From an uncultured Actinomycetes bacterium (lineage in GTDB: Bacteria; Actinomycetota; Actinomycetes; S36-B12): DNA of 29,776 bases. The translations under genes were made by a program, and so were the position numbers. Positions 22,580 through 29,776 of this stretch are shown here, piece after piece. Below the pieces are notes generated by a model. That model saw only the letters and a program-made list of their open reading frames with translations, was not told the DNA's origin and ran no database searches. How positions within the stretch are numbered: the first letter of the stretch is position 1; each line of letters starts with the position of its first letter. The stretch lies in NCBI GenBank assembly GCA_937902285.1, contig CALGTB010000327.1, positions 1 to 29,776 on the forward strand, read 5' to 3'.

Positions 22580-22807
22580 TCAGACACCGAAGACGAATGG
22601 GGCGACGAAGCCGATCAGCGCCAGCGCCTCGGCGAGTGCGAAGCCGAGGATCATGTTCTGGCGAATGACGCCGTACGCCTCGGGCTGGCGGGCGATGGCC
22701 TGCACGCCCTGACCGAAGATGATGCCGATGCCGACACCGGGGCCGATGGCAGCCAGGCCGTAGCCGATGGAGCCAATGGAGCCGGTGACTTCCGCGAGAA
22801 GCGACAT
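22580..22807 (-). CDS. atpE: F1Fo ATP synthase subunit c
   Basis: This 75-residue proteolipid has two transmembrane helices and forms the rotor ring. Helix one contains the Gly-rich GPGVGIGIIFGQG, the loop is ARQPEA, and helix two carries the proton-binding Glu60 in FALAEALALIGF. The Ser/Thr residues that follow the carboxylate in sodium-binding rings are absent, so proton coupling is expected. An AAAGGA Shine-Dalgarno precedes the ATG at 22807. It is separated from atpB by a 93-bp gap holding a hairpin. Confidence 0.97.
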   Translation of the reverse strand: MSLLAEVTGSIGSIGYGLAAIGPGVGIGIIFGQGVQAIARQPEAYGVIRQNMILGFALAEALALIGFVAPFVFGV

Positions 22808-22827
22808 GTCGTGTCCTTTGCTTTCCT

Positions 22828-22850
22828 GGCCGGCGGTCGTTCCGCCGGTC
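22828..22850 (-). other. Hairpin in the atpB-atpE gap
   Basis: A 9-bp stem (seven perfect G-C/C-G pairs plus a G-U and an outer G-C) with a 5-nt loop lies about 20 nt upstream of the atpE start, just before its Shine-Dalgarno. It has no U-tract. In other bacteria the sequence upstream of atpE enhances its translation to match the many c subunits per enzyme; a similar role here is inference. Confidence 0.45.
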
Positions 22851-22900
22851 TGGGGTCCTTGGGGTATTCAGTTGTGGGCGTGCCGTCGGTGCTCGGGTGA

Positions 22901-23728
22901 TCAGTGCTCCTGGTGGAGCGCTCCCGAGATGTACACCGCCGTGAGGAGGGTGAAGATGTAGGCCTGCAGGAACTGGATCAGGGCCTCGAAGCCGGTGAGT
23001 GCCACCGCGACCGTGAACGAGGCGGCCGAGCCCAGTATGCCGATGACGCTGGCGCTGATGAGGTAGAAGGCCGCGATGCTGAACGTGGCGATGAGCAGGT
23101 GGCCGGCGAACATGTTGGCGAACAGACGGATGGCGTGCGTGGCCGGCCGCACGATCAGGTTCGAGAGGAACTCCAGCGGCGTCAGCAGGACATACATCGC
23201 CTTCGGCACACCGGGCGGGAAGAGCATGCCCTTGAAGTACCCGCCGAAGCCCTGCGAGTAGACGCCCAGGGGCACCCAGGTGACATAGACGATGAGCGCG
23301 AACGCGACGGGGATGGCGAAGATCGACGTGACCGGGATCTGGGCGAACGGGAGGATGCCCATGAAGTTGCTCAGCCACACGAGGAAGAAGAAGGACATGA
23401 GGTACGGGACGAAGCGGTCGCCGTCCTTGCCGATGATGTCGCGCGAGATCCCGTCGCGGATGAACAGGTAGCCCATCTCCCCGACGTTCTGGGCTCCGCG
23501 CGGCACCAGCTTCGGGCGGCGGAAGGCGTAGATGAAGAAGCCCAGGATGAGGAACACGCACAGGAACAGCAGGATCGTGACCTTGCTGATGTTGAACTGC
23601 AGGCTGCCGATCGTGAACGTGAAAACGGCATCGAACTGGAAGATCTCCGCGCCGGGGGCGGGGAAGCCGCATCCCGAGAGAAGGTGGCAGTCCAGGCCGC
23701 CCGAGGCGACCACCACGTCAGCTGACAC
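22901..23728 (-). CDS. atpB: F1Fo ATP synthase subunit a
   Basis: This 275-residue membrane stator subunit forms the proton half-channels. The essential Arg is Arg201 in HAIRLFANMFAGH; other conserved parts are FLVWLSNFMGILPF and LTPLEFLSNLIVRPATH. There are about six hydrophobic segments. The GTG start at 23728 overlaps the end of the AtpZ-like gene by 11 nt, indicating coupling. The N-terminal about 35 residues, before the first helix, are variable in the family. Confidence 0.96.
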   Translation of the reverse strand: MSADVVVASGGLDCHLLSGCGFPAPGAEIFQFDAVFTFTIGSLQFNISKVTILLFLCVFLILGFFIYAFRRPKLVPRGAQNVGEMGYLFIRDGISRDIIGKDGDRFVPYLMSFFFLVWLSNFMGILPFAQIPVTSIFAIPVAFALIVYVTWVPLGVYSQGFGGYFKGMLFPPGVPKAMYVLLTPLEFLSNLIVRPATHAIRLFANMFAGHLLIATFSIAAFYLISASVIGILGSAASFTVAVALTGFEALIQFLQAYIFTLLTAVYISGALHQEH

Positions 23729-24074
23729 CAGGCTCCTCCGTGCCCCTCATCGTCGTACCCGTCCGATCCGGTCGTGCGTCGTCGTTCCGCTGCTGGGCGG
23801 CCCGTGTCTCCTGTGCCAGGCTCGTGAACACGAGGTAGTACGAGAGCCCCAGTCCCACCATGGCACCGATCGCCATCAGGAGGGCCTGGTGGCCGACCCA
23901 CCTCGAGATCAGCCAGCCAAGGCCGGTGTAGAGGATGAGGCCGGACATCAGCCGACTGCTGGTGACCCACGCCGAGTTGGACATCCTCTGGGCGTCGTCC
24001 ATCGTGACGGTCCGCCTCCGCGCGCCCGAACCGTACCAGCCGGACGGCGTCGTGGCGTTTCGGGGGGCGCTCAC
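23718..24074 (-). CDS. AtpZ/AtpI-family small membrane protein of the ATP synthase operon
   Basis: This 118-residue protein has two transmembrane helices (about residues 42-60 and 66-85; LMSGLILYTGLGWLIS and LLMAIGAMVGLGLSYYLVF), flanked by charged, probably cytoplasmic ends. This is the AtpZ (ATPase_gene1) pattern. The family is thought to aid Mg2+ supply or assembly of the synthase. The GTG at 24074 is chosen because it overlaps the atpI stop as GTGA (4 nt); a longer frame to 24155 is atpI shadow. The end overlaps atpB. Confidence 0.82.
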   Translation of the reverse strand: MSAPRNATTPSGWYGSGARRRTVTMDDAQRMSNSAWVTSSRLMSGLILYTGLGWLISRWVGHQALLMAIGAMVGLGLSYYLVFTSLAQETRAAQQRNDDARPDRTGTTMRGTEEPGVS

Positions 24075-24475
24075 TTCTGGGCCTCCGGCTCGACGTAGAG
24101 CACCTTCGTCCGCGAGAAGATCACGACCTCCGTGAACGTCCACGCCAGAGTGCACGCGACGATGACGCCGGCGAACACCCGCGGGGCGAAGAAGGTGGCG
24201 TTCTGGAGCACCAGGAGCAGGACGAGCAGGACGCCGATCTTCACGATGTAGAGCGTCATCGCCACCAGCATCGCGTTCTGCGGGTTGTTCTTGAGCACCG
24301 CTCCGAGGACCAGCTGCCCGGCGGCGAAGAACACGAGCACGATGAGCGTGCCGAGGACGCCCGCGATGAGCCCCGGGGTGCCGGCAACGACCGCGCCGAT
24401 GACGGTGCCGAGGATGCCGACGACGAAGGTCACAGACCCCGCCTTCAGCAGCACCTGCGAGTCGATGGAGGGCAC
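24071..24475 (-). CDS. atpI: AtpI-like membrane protein, first gene of the ATP synthase operon
   Basis: This 134-residue protein has four transmembrane helices with short loops: SVTFVVGILGTVIGAVVAG, LIAGVLGTLIVLVFFAAGQL, MTLYIVKIGVLLVLLLVL and a fourth near VFAGVIVACTLAWTFTEV. It fits the ATP synthase protein I family, which assists c-ring assembly. The GTG start at 24475 has a TAGCGT -10 element exactly 6 nt upstream and no Shine-Dalgarno, so the operon transcript appears leaderless. The stop overlaps the AtpZ-like gene. Confidence 0.85.
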   Translation of the reverse strand: MPSIDSQVLLKAGSVTFVVGILGTVIGAVVAGTPGLIAGVLGTLIVLVFFAAGQLVLGAVLKNNPQNAMLVAMTLYIVKIGVLLVLLLVLQNATFFAPRVFAGVIVACTLAWTFTEVVIFSRTKVLYVEPEAQK

Positions 24476-24481
24476 AAAGTG

Positions 24482-24487
24482 ACGCTA
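24482..24487 (-). promoter_or_regulatory. -10 element of the leaderless atp operon promoter
   Basis: TAGCGT fits TAnnnT and ends 6 nt before the atpI GTG. A TTGGGG hexamer 18 nt further upstream on the same strand could serve as a -35, making this the most complete promoter in the window. Confidence 0.6.
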
Positions 24488-24555
24488 TCGCACCGTGTTC
24501 CCGAGCCCCAAATGAGCACCGGCTAAAGCGGGGGTGTCCTTGCTCACCATGGCCG

Positions 24556-25677
24556 TCAGCCGCGAGTGCCGGTGCGCAGCGTGTGCACCTGCGCGGGCTC
24601 CTGGCCGCCGGGCCGGCGGACGAGGACCACCAGCAGGCCGAGCCCCACGACCAGGCCCACGGCGACGTAGACGCCCGGCACGAAGGCCACCGCGACGGCC
24701 GCCCCCGCGAGCAGGCCCGTCCACGCGTACATGACGACGACGGCCCGGCGCTGGGAGTGCCCCATCTCCAGGAGCCGGTGGTGCAGGTGCTGCTTGTCCG
24801 GTGCGAACGGATTGCGCCCGGCCCGCGTGCGCCGGATCACCGCGAGCAGGAGGTCGACGAGGGGCACGGCGAGGACGGCCACCGGCAGGAGGATCGGGAG
24901 CAGCGTCGGCAGGAGGGTGCCGCCGGCGACCGCGCTGGGGTCGACCTGTCCGGAGAGCGTGATGGTGCTCGCTGCCAGCAGCAGGCCGAGCATCATCGCC
25001 CCGGTGTCCCCCATGAAGATGCGGGCCGGGAAGAAGTTGTTGGGGAGGAACCCCAGGCACATGCCGACCAGGAGGGCCGACACGAGCGTGGCCAGGGTGG
25101 CGCGCTCGAAGCCGAGCTCGACCGAGAGCAGGTACGAGTAGGCGAAGAAGGCTCCGGCCGCGATGGCGACGATGCCCGCCGCCAGGCCGTCGAGGCCGTC
25201 GACGAAGTTGATGGCGTTGATGCTCACCAGGACGATCAGCACCGTGAACAGCACGCTCGTGATCGGGTCGAGCACGAACGTCCCGCCGATGGGGAGCCAG
25301 ATCACGGCGATCCCCTGGAACGCCATGACCCCGGCGGCCAGGACCTGGCCGGCCAGCTTGGTCGGGGCGTCGAGGCCCCACTTGTCGTCGATCACCCCGA
25401 GAAGGACGATCACCGCCACTCCGGACAGCAGGGCGATCGCGGTGTTGCTGCCGTCGAAGACCGCACGCATCATCGGCAGCTTGCTCGCGAGGAGGAGACC
25501 GGCGAGCAGTCCGCCTGCCATCGCGAGCCCGCCGAGGCGCGGGGTGGGCTCCGCGTGCACGTCGCGATCGCGCACCGGGGCCATCATCTTGAGCCTGAGT
25601 GCCAGGCTGCGGACCGGAGGGGTCAGCAGGTAGGTGACCGCCGCGGCGGCCAGCAGGCACAGCAGGTATTCGCGCAT
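24556..25677 (-). CDS. wecA: WecA-like polyprenyl-phosphate N-acetylhexosamine-1-phosphate transferase
   Basis: This 373-residue, about 11-helix membrane enzyme of the MraY/WecA family transfers GlcNAc-1-phosphate (or a related sugar phosphate) from UDP-sugar to polyprenyl phosphate, starting a cell-wall polymer. Catalytic and metal motifs are GVIDDKWGLDAPTKL, NFVDGLDGLAAG, FMGDTGAM and the WecA-type HLHHRL. In Actinobacteria this gene is usual between glyA and the atp operon. The ATG at 25677 follows glyA's stop by 9 nt in the same reading frame. Its AGGAG abuts the ATG with no spacer, so termination-reinitiation is the likely mode of translation. Confidence 0.92.
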   Translation of the reverse strand: MREYLLCLLAAAAVTYLLTPPVRSLALRLKMMAPVRDRDVHAEPTPRLGGLAMAGGLLAGLLLASKLPMMRAVFDGSNTAIALLSGVAVIVLLGVIDDKWGLDAPTKLAGQVLAAGVMAFQGIAVIWLPIGGTFVLDPITSVLFTVLIVLVSINAINFVDGLDGLAAGIVAIAAGAFFAYSYLLSVELGFERATLATLVSALLVGMCLGFLPNNFFPARIFMGDTGAMMLGLLLAASTITLSGQVDPSAVAGGTLLPTLLPILLPVAVLAVPLVDLLLAVIRRTRAGRNPFAPDKQHLHHRLLEMGHSQRRAVVVMYAWTGLLAGAAVAVAFVPGVYVAVGLVVGLGLLVVLVRRPGGQEPAQVHTLRTGTRG

Positions 25678-25686
25678 CTCCTGGGA

Positions 25687-26955
25687 TCAGCCCCGCGGGT
25701 AGGCCGGATGGGCAGTGACGAGCGCGGCGACCCGCTCGCCGATCTCGGCGGTCTCGGCTCCTGCCCCGTCTCGGATGGCAGCGCCGATGAGCGCGGCGAT
25801 CTCGGCCATGTCGGGCTCGGTCATGCCCTGGGTCGTGACGGCCGGCGTGCCCACCCGGATCCCGGACCCCTTCGACGGGGGCTGGGGGTCGTAGGGAATC
25901 GCGTTCTTGTTCAGGGTGATGCGGGCCGCGTCGCAGCGCGCCTCCGCGATGTCGCCGGTGACGCCCATCTCCTGGATGTCGATCAGTGCGAGGTGGGTGT
26001 CGGTGCCGCCGCTCACGGGGCGCATGCCCTGGTCCGCAAGCCCGCGGGAGAGCGCCTGGGCGTTTGCGATCACCTGTGCCGCGTACGCCTGGTACTCGGG
26101 AGTGGAGGCCTCCTTGAGCGCGACGGCCTTGGCAGCGACCGCGTGCATGAGCGGTCCGCCCTGCATCATCGGGAACACCGCCTTGTCGATCGCGGCAGCG
26201 TGCTCCTCCTTGCACAGCATCATCCCGCCGCGCGGCCCCCGGAGCACCTTGTGGGTCGTGAACGTGACGACGTCCGCATACGGCACCGGACTCGGGATCG
26301 CCTTGCCGGCCACGAGCCCGATGAAGTGGGCGGCGTCGACCATGAGGATGGCGCCGACCTCGTCGGCGATCTCCCGGAACGCCGCGAAGTCGATCAGTCG
26401 CGGATACGCCGTGGCGCCCGTGATGATCATCTTCGGACGATGCTGGTGGGCGAGGGCCCGCACCTCGTCGTAGTCGATCAGCTCGGTGTCCTGACGCACC
26501 CCGTACGACACGATGTCGAACCACTTGCCCGAGAAGTTCACCTTGGAGCCGTGGGTCAGGTGCCCGCCGTGCGGCAGGCTCATGGCCAGGACGGTGTCTC
26601 CCGGCTTCACGAAGGCGCCGTAGGCCGCGATGTTGGCGCTGGCGCCACTGTGCGGCTGGAGATTGGCGTGCTCGGCGCCGAACAGCGCCTTCGCCCGCTC
26701 GATGCCGATGACCTCCGCCTTGTCGACCTCGGCGCACCCGCCGTAGTAGCGGCGCCCGGGGTAGCCCTCGGCGTATTTGTTGCTGAGCGTCGAGCCGAGG
26801 GCCGCGAGCACCGCAGGCGAGGTGAAGTTCTCGCTGGCGATCAGCTGCAGGCCACTGCGCAGCCGCTCGAGCTCGTCGAGGACGATCGCCGCGATCTCCG
26901 GGTCCTCAGAGGACAGCTCGTCGAAGTCGGGTCCCCAGAACGGCGTGCTGCTCAT
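25687..26955 (-). CDS. glyA: serine hydroxymethyltransferase
   Basis: This 422-residue PLP enzyme converts serine and tetrahydrofolate to glycine and 5,10-methylene-THF. The PLP lysine is Lys236 in VTFTTHKVLRGPRGG. Other family motifs are LIASENFTSPAVL, NKYAEGYPGRRYYGG and LQPHSGASANIAAY. In the first part of the lysine motif most homologues read THKTLRGPRGG; here Thr is Val, a mild change. The ATG at 26955 is preceded by GAGGGAG. It is co-directional with sua5 (32 bp upstream) and wecA. Confidence 0.97.
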   Translation of the reverse strand: MSSTPFWGPDFDELSSEDPEIAAIVLDELERLRSGLQLIASENFTSPAVLAALGSTLSNKYAEGYPGRRYYGGCAEVDKAEVIGIERAKALFGAEHANLQPHSGASANIAAYGAFVKPGDTVLAMSLPHGGHLTHGSKVNFSGKWFDIVSYGVRQDTELIDYDEVRALAHQHRPKMIITGATAYPRLIDFAAFREIADEVGAILMVDAAHFIGLVAGKAIPSPVPYADVVTFTTHKVLRGPRGGMMLCKEEHAAAIDKAVFPMMQGGPLMHAVAAKAVALKEASTPEYQAYAAQVIANAQALSRGLADQGMRPVSGGTDTHLALIDIQEMGVTGDIAEARCDAARITLNKNAIPYDPQPPSKGSGIRVGTPAVTTQGMTEPDMAEIAALIGAAIRDGAGAETAEIGERVAALVTAHPAYPRG

Positions 26956-26987
26956 GCGACTCCCTCAGGAAAGACGTTTCGCACACT

Positions 26988-27656
26988 CTACGCGTCGGCG
27001 TTCCCCAGGCCCGTCCGGACATCAGGGCACACTCGCCGCAGGTCGTCCGCCGACACGGCCCCGATGCGCACGACCACGGGCACGGTGCCGGTGACGTCGA
27101 CGATCGTGCTGGGCGCACCCGCACCATCGTTGAGCAGCGGACCCGCGTCGAGCGCCACGGTGACCGCATCACCGAGCTGCTCGAGCGCGTCGTCAACATC
27201 GGACGGCGCGGGCATGCCGGGCAGGTTGGCCGACGTCATGGCCATCGGGCCGGTGCGCGCGAGCAGCGCGAGCGCGACCGGGTGCAGCGGCATGCGCACG
27301 GCCACCGGGGAGTCGACCGCGACGTCCCAGGCCAGGGAGGGCTGTGGGGTCATGAGAAGCGTGAGCGGGCCGGGCCAGAAGACGTCCATGAGCCGCTGGG
27401 CATCCTGCGACACGCCCGTCGCGATGCCCGCGACCGTGGCACGGCGGCCGACCATGACAGGAAGCGGCACTCCGGCATCGGTGCCCTTGGCGTCGCGCAG
27501 CGCGGCGATCCCCCGTCGCGAGAAGGCATCGGTGGCGACCGCGTAGACCGCCTCGGTCGGCACCAGCACGAGGTCGCCCCGGCGTGCGGCAGCATGGCCG
27601 GCGGCCACAGCGCGCTCGCGCTCGCGTCCGTCGGCACAGGCGATCCGCAGCGACAT
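26988..27656 (-). CDS. L-threonylcarbamoyladenylate synthase (Sua5/YrdC family)
   Basis: This 222-residue protein makes threonylcarbamoyl-AMP for the t6A37 modification of ANN-decoding tRNAs. YrdC motifs are LVLVPTEAVYAVATDAF (substrate pocket), WPGPLTLLM, VRMPLHP, MAMTSANLPG and PSTIVDVTG. The basic stretch after the first helix, usually K-x-R, reads AKGTDAG, so the Arg position is Thr. The ATG at 27656 lies 5 nt after the prmC stop, so the two are coupled. It lacks the extra C-terminal Sua5 domain, and is therefore the short (TsaC-like) form. Confidence 0.93.
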   Translation of the reverse strand: MSLRIACADGRERERAVAAGHAAARRGDLVLVPTEAVYAVATDAFSRRGIAALRDAKGTDAGVPLPVMVGRRATVAGIATGVSQDAQRLMDVFWPGPLTLLMTPQPSLAWDVAVDSPVAVRMPLHPVALALLARTGPMAMTSANLPGMPAPSDVDDALEQLGDAVTVALDAGPLLNDGAGAPSTIVDVTGTVPVVVRIGAVSADDLRRVCPDVRTGLGNADA

Positions 27657-27661
27657 CGCGC

Positions 27662-28651
27662 CTAGCCCTCGACCCGGCGTGCGAGCGTGAAGCGGGGCAG
27701 TCCGTTGAGGTCGATGCGATCAGCCACGTCCGTGAAGACCGGACGACCGGTCGGGACGTTCATCATCGTCGCGAGCTCGTCGTCGACGCGCAGGTCGGCG
27801 ACGACCCCCGGCACACCGAGCGCGCCGGCGGCCTTGCCCTGGACATCAGCGTGCTCGATGGCGATCAGGCCGCCCGGCCGAAGGAGGATGGCCGCCGTGC
27901 GGAGAACCCCGCGGATCACCCCGAGGCCGTCGGATCCGCCATACAGGGCCATGCTCGGCTCGTGGTCGCGGACCTCGGGCTCGCGCGGGATCATCGCATC
28001 GGGGATGTAGGGCGGGTTGGTGACCACGACGGCCACCTGGCCGGCCAGCCGGGCGAGCGCATGCCCCGGATCGGCCACTCTCGTCGCATCGTCGTGGACG
28101 ACCTCGACCCGCGAGCCCCGTCCGGCGATGCGGGCGTCGTGCTCCTCGACATTGCGCCGGGTCCACCCGATCGCGTCATCGCTCAGCTCGACCGCGTAGA
28201 CCTGCCCGCCGTCGGTCTCCACTCCCAGGGAGATCGCGATCGCTCCCGTTCCGGCGCAGAGGTCGACGGCGACGCGCTCCCCCGGCGGCCGGAGTGCCAG
28301 CTCCCGGATGCCGGCCTCGGTCACGAGTTCGGTCTCCGGCCGGGGGATGAACACCCCGGGTCCGACTGCAACCTCGATGTGGCGGAATCCGGCGCTTCCG
28401 ACGATGTGCTGCAACGGCACGCGCGACAGCCTCCGGGCCAGCAGCTGCTCGATCCGGACCTTCTGGTCCGGGGTGACCGCATCCTGGAGGAAGAGCCGGT
28501 TGCGCGGCGTCCCGAGGGCGAAGGCCACGAGCTCGGCGGCATCGACGTTCGGTGACGGAACGCGCACGGCGCTGAGCCGGTGCTCTGCGTCGAAGAGCAC
28601 GTCGCGGACCGTGACACGGCCACCCAGGGTGTGGTCCTCGGCCCAGGACAT
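27662..28651 (-). CDS. prmC: peptide chain release factor N5-glutamine methyltransferase
   Basis: This 329-residue SAM-dependent methylase modifies the Gln of the GGQ motif in release factors. The N-terminal helical domain spans about residues 14-85. The SAM site is VDLCAGTGAIAISLG (129-143), and the catalytic TNPPYIP has NPPY at 212-215. The ATG overlaps the prfA stop by one base (TGATG), a direct coupling of substrate and modifier. It is somewhat longer than the usual 280 or so residues because of the N-terminal start and a C-terminal extension after about residue 300. Confidence 0.93.
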   Translation of the reverse strand: MSWAEDHTLGGRVTVRDVLFDAEHRLSAVRVPSPNVDAAELVAFALGTPRNRLFLQDAVTPDQKVRIEQLLARRLSRVPLQHIVGSAGFRHIEVAVGPGVFIPRPETELVTEAGIRELALRPPGERVAVDLCAGTGAIAISLGVETDGGQVYAVELSDDAIGWTRRNVEEHDARIAGRGSRVEVVHDDATRVADPGHALARLAGQVAVVVTNPPYIPDAMIPREPEVRDHEPSMALYGGSDGLGVIRGVLRTAAILLRPGGLIAIEHADVQGKAAGALGVPGVVADLRVDDELATMMNVPTGRPVFTDVADRIDLNGLPRFTLARRVEG

Positions 28652-29727
28652 CAGGACGCGCCAGCGCCGCTGAGCCGACTCGCCTGGTCCGCCTCGACGC
28701 AGGCGTCGATCACGGCATCGAGGTCACCGTCGAGCACCTGGTCGAGGTTGTGCGACTTGAAGCCGACGCGATGATCGCTGAGCCGGTTCTCGGGGAAGTT
28801 GTACGTGCGGATGCGCTCGCTGCGATCGACCGTGCGGACCTGAGACCGGCGGGCGTCGGAGGCATCCTTGGCGGCCTGCTCCTCGGCGACGGCGAGCAGC
28901 CGTGCCCGAAGGATGCGCATCGCCGACTCCTTGTTCTGCAGCTGGCTCTTCTCGTTCTGGCACGAGACGACCGTGCCCGTGGGGATGTGGGTGATGCGCA
29001 CGGCTGAGTCCGTTGTGTTGACGCTCTGCCCACCCGGACCGGACGAGCGGTAGACGTCGATGCGCAGGTCGTTGGCATCGATGACGACATCGACGTCCTC
29101 TGCCTCCGGGAGCACCAGGACACCCGCGGCGGACGTGTGGATGCGGCCCTGCGACTCGGTGACGGGCACGCGCTGGACGCGATGCACGCCTCCCTCGAAC
29201 TTCAGGCGGGCGAAGGGCGCGTCGCCAGGCTCGGGGATCCCCTTGGCCTTGACGGCGATCGCGATGTCCTTGTAGCCCCCGAGGTCGGACTCCACCATCT
29301 CGAGGATCTGGGTGTTCCAGCCGCGCCGCTCCGCATACCGCATGTACATGCGGGCGAGGTCGCTGGCGAAGAGCGCCGACTCCTCGCCTCCCTCACCGGC
29401 CTTGACCTCGACGATGACGTCCTTGTCGTCCATCGGGTCGCGCGGGAGGAGCAGGGCGGTGAGGCGCTCGGCCGCCGTCTCGGTGCGCTGCTCCAGCGGA
29501 GCCACCTCGTCGGCGAACGCGGCGTCGACCTCGCCCAGCTCACGCGCCGCGCTCAGGTCCTCGGACGCCGCCAGCCACTCCCGGTACGCGGCGACGACGG
29601 GCCGCAGCTGCGCGTAGCGCCGCCCGAGCTGCCGGGCCGCGGCCTGGTCACCGTGGACGTCGGGGTTCGCGAGCTGCTGCTCGACGTCGTCGTACTCGAC
29701 GAGCAGGTCGGCGCAGGACTCGAACAT
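28651..29727 (-). CDS. prfA: peptide chain release factor 1
   Basis: This 358-residue RF1 reads UAA and UAG stop codons and triggers peptide release. The codon-reading tripeptide is PVT at 188-190 (VQRVPVTESQGRIHTSA), a common actinobacterial form of PxT. The hydrolysis motif GGQ is at 232-234 in SSGPGGQSVNTTDSA. PVT rather than SPF shows RF1, not RF2. A GGGGAG Shine-Dalgarno precedes the ATG at 29727. It is the first gene of the long minus-strand run visible here. The 49 bp upstream hold a small ACCGG/CCGGT hairpin followed by a T-rich stretch on the minus strand, perhaps the terminator of a gene beyond the window. Confidence 0.98.
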   Translation of the reverse strand: MFESCADLLVEYDDVEQQLANPDVHGDQAAARQLGRRYAQLRPVVAAYREWLAASEDLSAARELGEVDAAFADEVAPLEQRTETAAERLTALLLPRDPMDDKDVIVEVKAGEGGEESALFASDLARMYMRYAERRGWNTQILEMVESDLGGYKDIAIAVKAKGIPEPGDAPFARLKFEGGVHRVQRVPVTESQGRIHTSAAGVLVLPEAEDVDVVIDANDLRIDVYRSSGPGGQSVNTTDSAVRITHIPTGTVVSCQNEKSQLQNKESAMRILRARLLAVAEEQAAKDASDARRSQVRTVDRSERIRTYNFPENRLSDHRVGFKSHNLDQVLDGDLDAVIDACVEADQASRLSGAGAS

Positions 29728-29776
29728 CAGGTGACTCCCCTACGGAGGAAATGAACCGGGCGCCGGTCGGGGGTCG

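Noticed and set aside
24583..27546. Nearly 1000-codon plus-strand open frame opposite wecA, glyA and sua5
   Set aside because: Its His/Gly/Arg/Asp-rich composition is typical of an antisense shadow, and the minus strand has three complete, motif-rich genes.
29755..29767. ACCGG/CCGGT hairpin with T-rich flank upstream of prfA as a firm terminator
   Set aside because: The stem is only 5 bp with a 3-nt loop, and the upstream gene is outside the window, so it cannot be supported beyond a mention.

Overview
The window is a high-GC chromosomal segment of an actinobacterium. Evidence: GC-rich codon use throughout, a NucS mismatch endonuclease, a crotonyl-CoA carboxylase/reductase, a MurA with Asp in place of the catalytic Cys, and many apparently leaderless genes. 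The gene content and order suggest Nocardioidaceae (Nocardioides/Aeromicrobium-like), but that is inference without a database search. No rRNA, tRNA, CRISPR array, insertion sequence or prophage was seen. No intergenic gap exceeds 300 bp; the largest is about 270 bp (11488-11756).

Layout. (1) 2-1899, plus: the 3' part of a nitrate/sulfonate/taurine-type ABC ATPase, its permease, and an Rrf2-type regulator. (2) 1896-5922: a divergent pair of operons, thiolase-meaB on minus and mce-ccr on plus. These match acetoacetyl-CoA formation, crotonyl-CoA reductive carboxylation, acyl-CoA epimerisation and B12-mutase protection. (3) 5953-7863, plus: a membrane acyltransferase with a C-terminal SGNH domain. 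(4) 7882-11487, minus: a fused tandem 3-hydroxyacyl-CoA dehydrogenase, a small zinc-ribbon protein and two alpha/beta hydrolases, all overlapping or nearly so. (5) 11488-11756: an intergenic stretch carrying an imperfect palindromic element. (6) 11757-14193: nucS (minus) divergent from a two-gene ABC-2 exporter (plus). (7) 14246-16539: a DUF2007-like membrane protein (plus), murA (minus) and a PduO-type cobalamin adenosyltransferase (plus). (8) 16636-29727, minus: a long co-directional run prfA-prmC-sua5-glyA-wecA, then the complete F1Fo ATP synthase operon atpI-atpZ-atpB-E-F-H-A-G-D-C. It ends at a 23-bp perfect inverted repeat facing the adenosyltransferase gene.

How the genes fit together. 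Thiolase, 3-hydroxyacyl-CoA dehydrogenase, Ccr, epimerase, MeaB and cobalamin adenosyltransferase supply most early steps and B12 support for an ethylmalonyl-/methylmalonyl-CoA route, but no mutase or crotonase is in the window. The prfA-to-atp block is translation and housekeeping (RF1 and its methylase, t6A synthesis, one-carbon metabolism, cell-wall polymer initiation, energy). The strongest window-wide signal is regulatory. Eight genes that start transcription units have a -10-like hexamer (A at position 2, T at position 6) exactly 6 nt before the start codon and no Shine-Dalgarno, which is the signature of leaderless transcripts; this also settles several start codons.

I did not find a clearly new biological system. 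The best leads are the palindromic element at 11620-11736, the 23-bp inverted repeat at 16557-16618, the two different nucleotide-binding motifs in the fused dehydrogenase, and the altered metal-ligand position in the epimerase.
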